Source of the DNA: Sediminicoccus rosea
Lineage (GTDB): Bacteria > Pseudomonadota > Alphaproteobacteria > Acetobacterales > Acetobacteraceae
Direction of reading: 5' to 3'
Length of the DNA: 64,000 bases
NCBI RefSeq assembly: GCF_033547095.1
Contig: NZ_CP137852.1
Span: 124,001 to 188,000 of the forward strand
In this document: positions 59,950 through 64,000 of the stretch, one piece after another
Layout of the letters: the number at the start of each line of letters is the position of its first letter
Position numbering within the stretch: position 1 is the first letter of the stretch
Notes under the pieces: generated by a model
Databases searched by the model: none
What the model was told of the DNA's origin: nothing
The model's input: the letters and a program-made list of their open reading frames with translations, nothing else
Translations under genes and position numbers: made by a program

Positions 59950-61152
59950 ATGCCGATCTCCGATGATGTGAAGGCCTTCATCCCGGGCGAGCGGGTGACG
60001 CATGCGCCCCTCGGCTCCGGCGTGCTGGACGGCCTCACCTTCGCCGTGAAGGACCTGTTCGACGTGGCGGGCGCCATCACCACCTATGGCAACCCGGACT
60101 GGGGCCGCACCCACCCCGTGGCCGCCGCCACCGCGCCCGCCGTCATGGCGCTGCTGGAGGCGGGCGGCGAACTGGTCGGCAAGACCAAGACGGTCGAGCT
60201 CGCCTACGGCTTGACGGGCGAGAATGTCTGGCACGGCACGCCGATCAACCCGAATGCGCCCGATCGCTTCCCCGGCGGCTCCTCCTGCGGCTCGGCCGCT
60301 GCCGTCGGCGCGGGGCTGGTGGATTTCGCGCTCGGCTCGGACACCGGGGGCAGCGTGCGCATCCCGGCCAGCTATTGCGGCGTCTTCGGCATCCGGCCGA
60401 GCTGGGGGGCGGTCAGCCTCGCCGGCGCCTGCGGCCTGGGGCCGAGCTTCGACACCTGCGGCTGGTTCGCGCGAAAGGCCAGCGTGCTGCAGGCGGTGGG
60501 CGATGCCCTGCTGCCCGAGGATGCGTTGCCCAACGCCACCCAGCTGGGCCCGCTGCTGAAGCTCCAGGGCGTCTGGATGAACGCCGACCCGGCGACCGCC
60601 AATGCCCTGCTGCCGGCGCTGGAGGCGGTGGAGCGCGTGCTCGGCTCGGGGCCCGCCGCGCGCGTCGAGGGACCGACCGACATCCTCGCCCAGGCCTACG
60701 AGAATTTCCGCTGCGCCCAGGCGCAGGAGGCCTGGGCCACGCTGGGCAGCTGGGTCACCGCGACCAACCCGAAATTCGGCCCGGGCGTGAGGGAACGCTT
60801 CGAGGCGGCGCGCGACATGGACCCGGCCAAGGCCGCCGCCGGCCGCGCCTTCCGGAAGCGCTTCTCGGCGCGCGTGCGCTCGCTGCTCGCGGGCGGCGCG
60901 GTCTTCGCCTTCCCCACCTCGCCCTTCCCGGCGCCACTGCTCACCGCCTCGCTGGCCGAGCAGAACGCGGTGCGCGAGCGCAGCATGGGCGTCACCGCCA
61001 TCTCCGGCCTCGCCGGGCTTTGCGAGGTGAGCATCCCGGCGGGGCGGGTGGATGGCGCGCCGGTCGGCCTCTCGCTCGCCGCCGCCCCGGGGCGGGACCG
61101 CGCGCTGCTCGACCTCGCCACGCGCGTCGCGGCGGAGCTCGGCCTCGCATGA
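59950..61152 (+). CDS. Amidase (amidase signature family)
   Basis: 400 residues. Ser-cisSer-Lys triad is complete: Lys34 in 'TFAVKDLFDVAG', cis-Ser111 in 'FPGGSSCGSAAAVGAG' and nucleophile Ser135 in 'GSDTGGSVRIPASYCGVFG'. Hydrolyses an amide; the length is somewhat short for the family, typical of aliphatic or indole-acetamide-like amidases rather than GatA. The stop overlaps the next start (ATGA). No signal peptide, so cytosolic. Confidence 0.93.
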   Translation: MPISDDVKAFIPGERVTHAPLGSGVLDGLTFAVKDLFDVAGAITTYGNPDWGRTHPVAAATAPAVMALLEAGGELVGKTKTVELAYGLTGENVWHGTPINPNAPDRFPGGSSCGSAAAVGAGLVDFALGSDTGGSVRIPASYCGVFGIRPSWGAVSLAGACGLGPSFDTCGWFARKASVLQAVGDALLPEDALPNATQLGPLLKLQGVWMNADPATANALLPALEAVERVLGSGPAARVEGPTDILAQAYENFRCAQAQEAWATLGSWVTATNPKFGPGVRERFEAARDMDPAKAAAGRAFRKRFSARVRSLLAGGAVFAFPTSPFPAPLLTASLAEQNAVRERSMGVTAISGLAGLCEVSIPAGRVDGAPVGLSLAAAPGRDRALLDLATRVAAELGLA

Positions 61153-61667
61153 TCATCCGCGACGCGACCCCGGCCGACCTGGACGCCATCACCGCGATCT
61201 ACGCGCATCACGTGCTCACCGGCACGGGCACCTTCGAGGAGACGCCGCCCGATGCGGCGGAGATCGGCCAGCGCATGGCCAAGGTGCAGGACGCGGGCTG
61301 CGCCTGGCTGGTCGCGGAGAATGAGGGCTGGATCGTGGGCTATGGCTACTACGCCCAGATCCGCGACCGCAGCGCCTATCGCTTCACGGCGGAGGACAGC
61401 ATCTATGTGCGCGACGACGTGCGCGGCATGGGCGTCGGCAAGGCGCTGGTGCAGGCGCTGATCGAGCACGCGACGGCGAGGGGCTTCCGCCAGATGATCG
61501 CCGTGATCGGCGACAGCGAGAATGTCGGCTCCATCGGCCTGCATTCCTCGCTCGGCTTCCGCCAGGTGGGCACCATGAAGGCCGTCGGCCTGAAATTCGG
61601 CCAATGGGTGGATGTGGTCACCATGCAGCGCCCGCTGGGCGAGGGCGAGCGCACCCTGCCCGACTGA
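61149..61667 (+). CDS. GNAT N-acetyltransferase (phosphinothricin/MnaT-like)
   Basis: 172 residues: 'MIIRDATPADLDAITAIYAHHVLTGTGTFEE', 'YGYYAQIRDRSAYRFTAEDSIYVRDDVRGMGVGKALVQALIEHA' (read in pieces) and 'GDSENVGSIGLHSSLGFRQVG'. This is the phosphinothricin/methionine-sulfone acetyltransferase subgroup. It acetylates toxic or unusual amino acids; coupling to the amidase suggests a shared amide or amino-acid substrate (inference). Confidence 0.93.
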   Translation: MIIRDATPADLDAITAIYAHHVLTGTGTFEETPPDAAEIGQRMAKVQDAGCAWLVAENEGWIVGYGYYAQIRDRSAYRFTAEDSIYVRDDVRGMGVGKALVQALIEHATARGFRQMIAVIGDSENVGSIGLHSSLGFRQVGTMKAVGLKFGQWVDVVTMQRPLGEGERTLPD

Positions 61668-61694
61668 GCATGATGCGCTGAGGCGGCCAGGCGC

Positions 61695-62762
61695 TCAGCC
61701 GAGGCCCAGCGCCCGCAATTCCGAGATCGCCGCCCGCACCGGCGTGAAGCCCGAGACGGCCTCCAGCGCGGCGAGGCGCATGCGTCGCTGCTCCGCCTCG
61801 GAAAGGGAGAGCATGCGGCGGATCGTCTCGGCCACCGCCGCGTCATCCGTGGTGTTGGCGAGGAAGCCGCTCTCGCCATCGGTGATGAAGTCCGACGCGC
61901 CGCCGAGCCGGGGCGCCAGGACGACGGCGCCGCAGGCCATCGCCTCCGCCGCCGTCCGGCCGAAGCCCTGGTAGTCGGAGAGGTCGAGGAAGACGTCGGT
62001 CGCGCGCAGCAGTTCGGCCACCTCCTGCTGCCGCAGCCGGCCGAGCAGGGTGACGCCGTCGGGCAGGGCCAGGCCGGCGGCCGCCAGATCCTCCTCCGTG
62101 CAGCCGAAGGCGGTGAGCGCCACGGGGCCGAACTCGCCCGCGGCCAGGCGGGCCAGCATGCGAAGGGTGCGGCGTGGCGCGCGGCGCGGCGTGGCGGGGC
62201 GCACCATGGCCACCACCTGCCGGAGCGCGCCCGGCGCTCGCCGGACCGGACGGTAGAGGCCGTGGTCCACGCTGGGCACCACCAGCGCCGTCGCATGGCC
62301 GTGCGTCGCCTCGACCATCCCGGCCAGCCAGCGCGTCTTGGAGAAATAGGTGCAGTCGCGCAGCACCGAATAGCTGGCGACGGCGAGCGCGTGCTCGGTG
62401 CTGCCGGCGCGGTAGAAGAGCGGCTCGTAGTCCTGCACGTAGTAGGCATGGCGGAAGCCCAGGCCGCGCATGGATTTGTGCGTGTCCGCGATGGCATGGG
62501 CCGAGGTGTTGGTGGTCGCGACCGCCACGTCCGAATCGGCGAGCAGGGAGGCGAGGTGGCGGTTGCCGTCGAAGGCCTCCATGCCGCCCTCCGCCACCCA
62601 GGGGAAGCGGTCATAGGCGGCGCGGAAATACTCGGCATTGGCCTGGTTCACCAGGATGCGCGCCTCGACGCCGAGGTCGCGCATGGCATCCACCTCCTGC
62701 ACCACGGAATGCGCGCCGCCGCCGCCGCCACCCACCGGAAGAACGAAGGAAACGCGCGCCAT
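61695..62762 (-). CDS. Glycosyltransferase, GT-B fold (family 4-like)
   Basis: 355 residues. N-terminal 'VSFVLPVGGGGGGAHSVVQEVDAM' and C-terminal donor-site 'DVFLDLSDYQGFGRTAAEAMACGAVVLAPRLGG' (read in pieces) with the E-x7-E-like acidic pattern of retaining GT4 enzymes. It transfers a sugar during surface polysaccharide synthesis. It starts 2 bases after the stop of the next glycosyltransferase gene, in one operon. Confidence 0.88.
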   Translation of the reverse strand: MARVSFVLPVGGGGGGAHSVVQEVDAMRDLGVEARILVNQANAEYFRAAYDRFPWVAEGGMEAFDGNRHLASLLADSDVAVATTNTSAHAIADTHKSMRGLGFRHAYYVQDYEPLFYRAGSTEHALAVASYSVLRDCTYFSKTRWLAGMVEATHGHATALVVPSVDHGLYRPVRRAPGALRQVVAMVRPATPRRAPRRTLRMLARLAAGEFGPVALTAFGCTEEDLAAAGLALPDGVTLLGRLRQQEVAELLRATDVFLDLSDYQGFGRTAAEAMACGAVVLAPRLGGASDFITDGESGFLANTTDDAAVAETIRRMLSLSEAEQRRMRLAALEAVSGFTPVRAAISELRALGLG

Positions 62763-62764
62763 CT

Positions 62765-64000
62765 TCAATCCAGCTCCGCCGCGAGGTTGCTCAGCCGGGC
62801 GCGCAGCCGCCCCAGGGGGGCGCAATCCTGCATGATCCGCTCCAGCGCCGGCACGATGACGCCGGAATGCTTGTTCGTCATCTCGAGCCCGCCCTGGCGG
62901 GAGAGACGCGTGCGCTCGGCCTGGCCGAAGGTGACGCTCTTGTGGTGATAGACGAAGCAGTCATCGGCCAGGGTCAGCCGAAAGCCGGCCTGGCGGGCGC
63001 GCAGGCAAAGGTCGGTCTCCTCGCCATAGCCGGTCGGGAAGGCATCCTCGTCATAGAGGCCGACGCGGTCGAAGACCTCGCGCGCGATGAGGGTGCAGAA
63101 GCCGTTGAGCACCGGGAATTCCGGGTAGGCGCGCTCGGACACCTCATCGAGGATGGCCTGCATCCGCGCCAGGTGCCGCGGCTGGATCACGGCGTTGGTG
63201 GACCAGCTGCCATCCGGCCGCTTCGCCGCCGGCACGCTCTGCCAGGTCGCGGCGTTGGAGAGCGGGCCCACCATGCCGGTGCCGGGCCGCGCCAGCGCGG
63301 CGGCGTGCAGCCGGTCGAGCCAGCCCTTCGAGACCAGCGTGTCGGAGTTCAGCACCACCACCCAGTCGGCGCCGGTCAGCAGCACGCCCTCGTTGATGGA
63401 TTTGGTGTAGCCGCGGTTGTTGTCGCGCCGGTGCAGGATGAAGCGCGGGTCGGCCATGGCTTCGGCGCGCAGCATCTCGGCCGTGAAGTCGCGGCTGCCG
63501 TCATCCACCATCACCACCTGCATGGGCCCGGTGGCGGCGGCGCGCAGCGCGTGCAGGCAGGCCCGCACCTCGTCATGGCCGTTGTAGACGGGCAGGATCA
63601 CCTGGGTGAAGGGATGCGCCTGACCTGCCGGCCGTGCGGTGGCGCGGGCGGGCGGCGGCGGCTCCCAGAGCCCGGGCAGCAGGGGATGCGCCTCCCGTCG
63701 GGCCTCGCCATGCACCCGCACGAAGCCGACGGCATGGGCAAAGGCCTCATCCAGCCGCGCATCCTCGAAGCGCGCCGCCTCCGGCAGGGGCGCCGGCCCC
63801 AGGCTGGGCAGCCAGGCGGAGAGGCCCTTGGCCGAACGGGCGATGAGCCCGATCCAGACCCCGTCCTCGGCCAGCAGCGCGGCCTCCTCCGGCGCGAGGG
63901 TGATCTCGAAGGCATGATCCGAGGGCCGGCGGAACAGCGTGCCGCGCCGCAGCCGCCGGAGCGTGTGGAAGACCGGCCCCTCGCGCCGCTCCAGCGTGAT
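62765..64000 (-). CDS. Glycosyltransferase family 2 with N-terminal extension, 5' partial
   Basis: At least 411 codons; the frame is open to the right edge, so the start is outside the window (the GTG at 63721 is internal). The GT2 domain has 'FTQVILPVYNGHDEVRACLHAL', 'VMVDDGSRDFT', 'RRDNNRGYTKSINEGV', 'VVLNSDTLVSKGWLDRL' and 'GYGEETDLCLRARQAG', giving the D-D-x-D and E-D metal and base residues. The upstream part in the window, about 110 residues, is a separate domain ('FEITLAPEEAALLAEDGVWIGLIAR'), so the protein is multidomain. Likely polysaccharide assembly with the neighbouring GT4-type gene. Confidence 0.9.
   Translation of the reverse strand: MTLERREGPVFHTLRRLRRGTLFRRPSDHAFEITLAPEEAALLAEDGVWIGLIARSAKGLSAWLPSLGPAPLPEAARFEDARLDEAFAHAVGFVRVHGEARREAHPLLPGLWEPPPPARATARPAGQAHPFTQVILPVYNGHDEVRACLHALRAAATGPMQVVMVDDGSRDFTAEMLRAEAMADPRFILHRRDNNRGYTKSINEGVLLTGADWVVVLNSDTLVSKGWLDRLHAAALARPGTGMVGPLSNAATWQSVPAAKRPDGSWSTNAVIQPRHLARMQAILDEVSERAYPEFPVLNGFCTLIAREVFDRVGLYDEDAFPTGYGEETDLCLRARQAGFRLTLADDCFVYHHKSVTFGQAERTRLSRQGGLEMTNKHSGVIVPALERIMQDCAPLGRLRARLSNLAAELD

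Noticed and set aside
61677-61699. GCTGAG / CTCAGC pairing between convergent genes as a terminator
   Set aside because: Only 6 bp with an 11-base loop and no T tract; too weak to call.
1-64000. CRISPR arrays, insertion sequences, prophage genes
   Set aside because: No regularly spaced repeats with unique spacers, no transposase or phage-structural proteins. The only tandem repeat is inside the coding region at 5999-6598.

Overview
This is a GC-rich stretch (roughly 70% by eye) with dense, overlapping operons. The taxonomic markers point to an alphaproteobacterium, most likely Acetobacteraceae (Roseomonas-like). These are a CtrA-type cell-cycle regulator, an aroA-cmk-rpsA block with a divergent TIGR02300 acidic zinc-ribbon gene, orphan Bug/TctC solute receptors, and a TRAP transporter. 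The placement is inference from gene content. No IS element, integrase, phage gene or CRISPR array was seen.

Layout. 1-5787: a molybdenum hydroxylase (FAD subunit cut by the window edge, plus a fused 2Fe-2S/molybdopterin subunit) followed by a 6-hydroxynicotinate-reductase-like Fe-S protein and a UPF0280 protein, probably an N-heterocycle or aromatic catabolic operon. 5864-13459: secreted proteins of unknown function (one built of nine 21-25-residue repeats, one coiled-coil), a Bug receptor, a DUF1194 vWA protein, a CBS protein, an Old Yellow Enzyme, a DUF2272 lipoprotein and a FAD oxidoreductase. 13460-25660: mostly housekeeping (ctrA, rpsA, cmk, aroA, TIGR02300, IalB-like protein, rlmN, MFS carrier, argG, PaiB-type protein, SDR, tRNA-Glu).

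25864-43786 is the standout: two divergent operons of twelve genes. The leftward operon encodes SrfB (Hsp70/actin-fold ATPase), SrfC (GTPase-like), a single-pass membrane protein, a secreted vWA protein, a MacB/LolCDE-type ABC ATPase and permease, and a periplasmic SUMF1-fold protein. The rightward operon encodes three diverged SrfA-like membrane proteins. They share an N-terminal module, one membrane span and a Cys-containing coiled coil, but each carries a different C-terminal domain: trypsin-like protease, YfaP/DUF2135-like domain, and another beta domain. Two lipoproteins close the operon. I read the set as one envelope-spanning machine of unknown function.

43879-64000: a hydroxyisobutyrate-dehydrogenase-type enzyme, a second Bug receptor, an LRR-protein kinase fusion, an SsuABC/TauABC-type importer, an acyl-CoA synthetase with a DsbA-like isomerase, a TRAP transporter, small enzymes, ferredoxin-NADP reductase, two GNATs, a phytase-like esterase, an amidase and two glycosyltransferases (the last cut by the window end). 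Around 55.4-56.7 kb there are two copies of an intergenic repeat whose hairpin carries a compensatory base-pair change.
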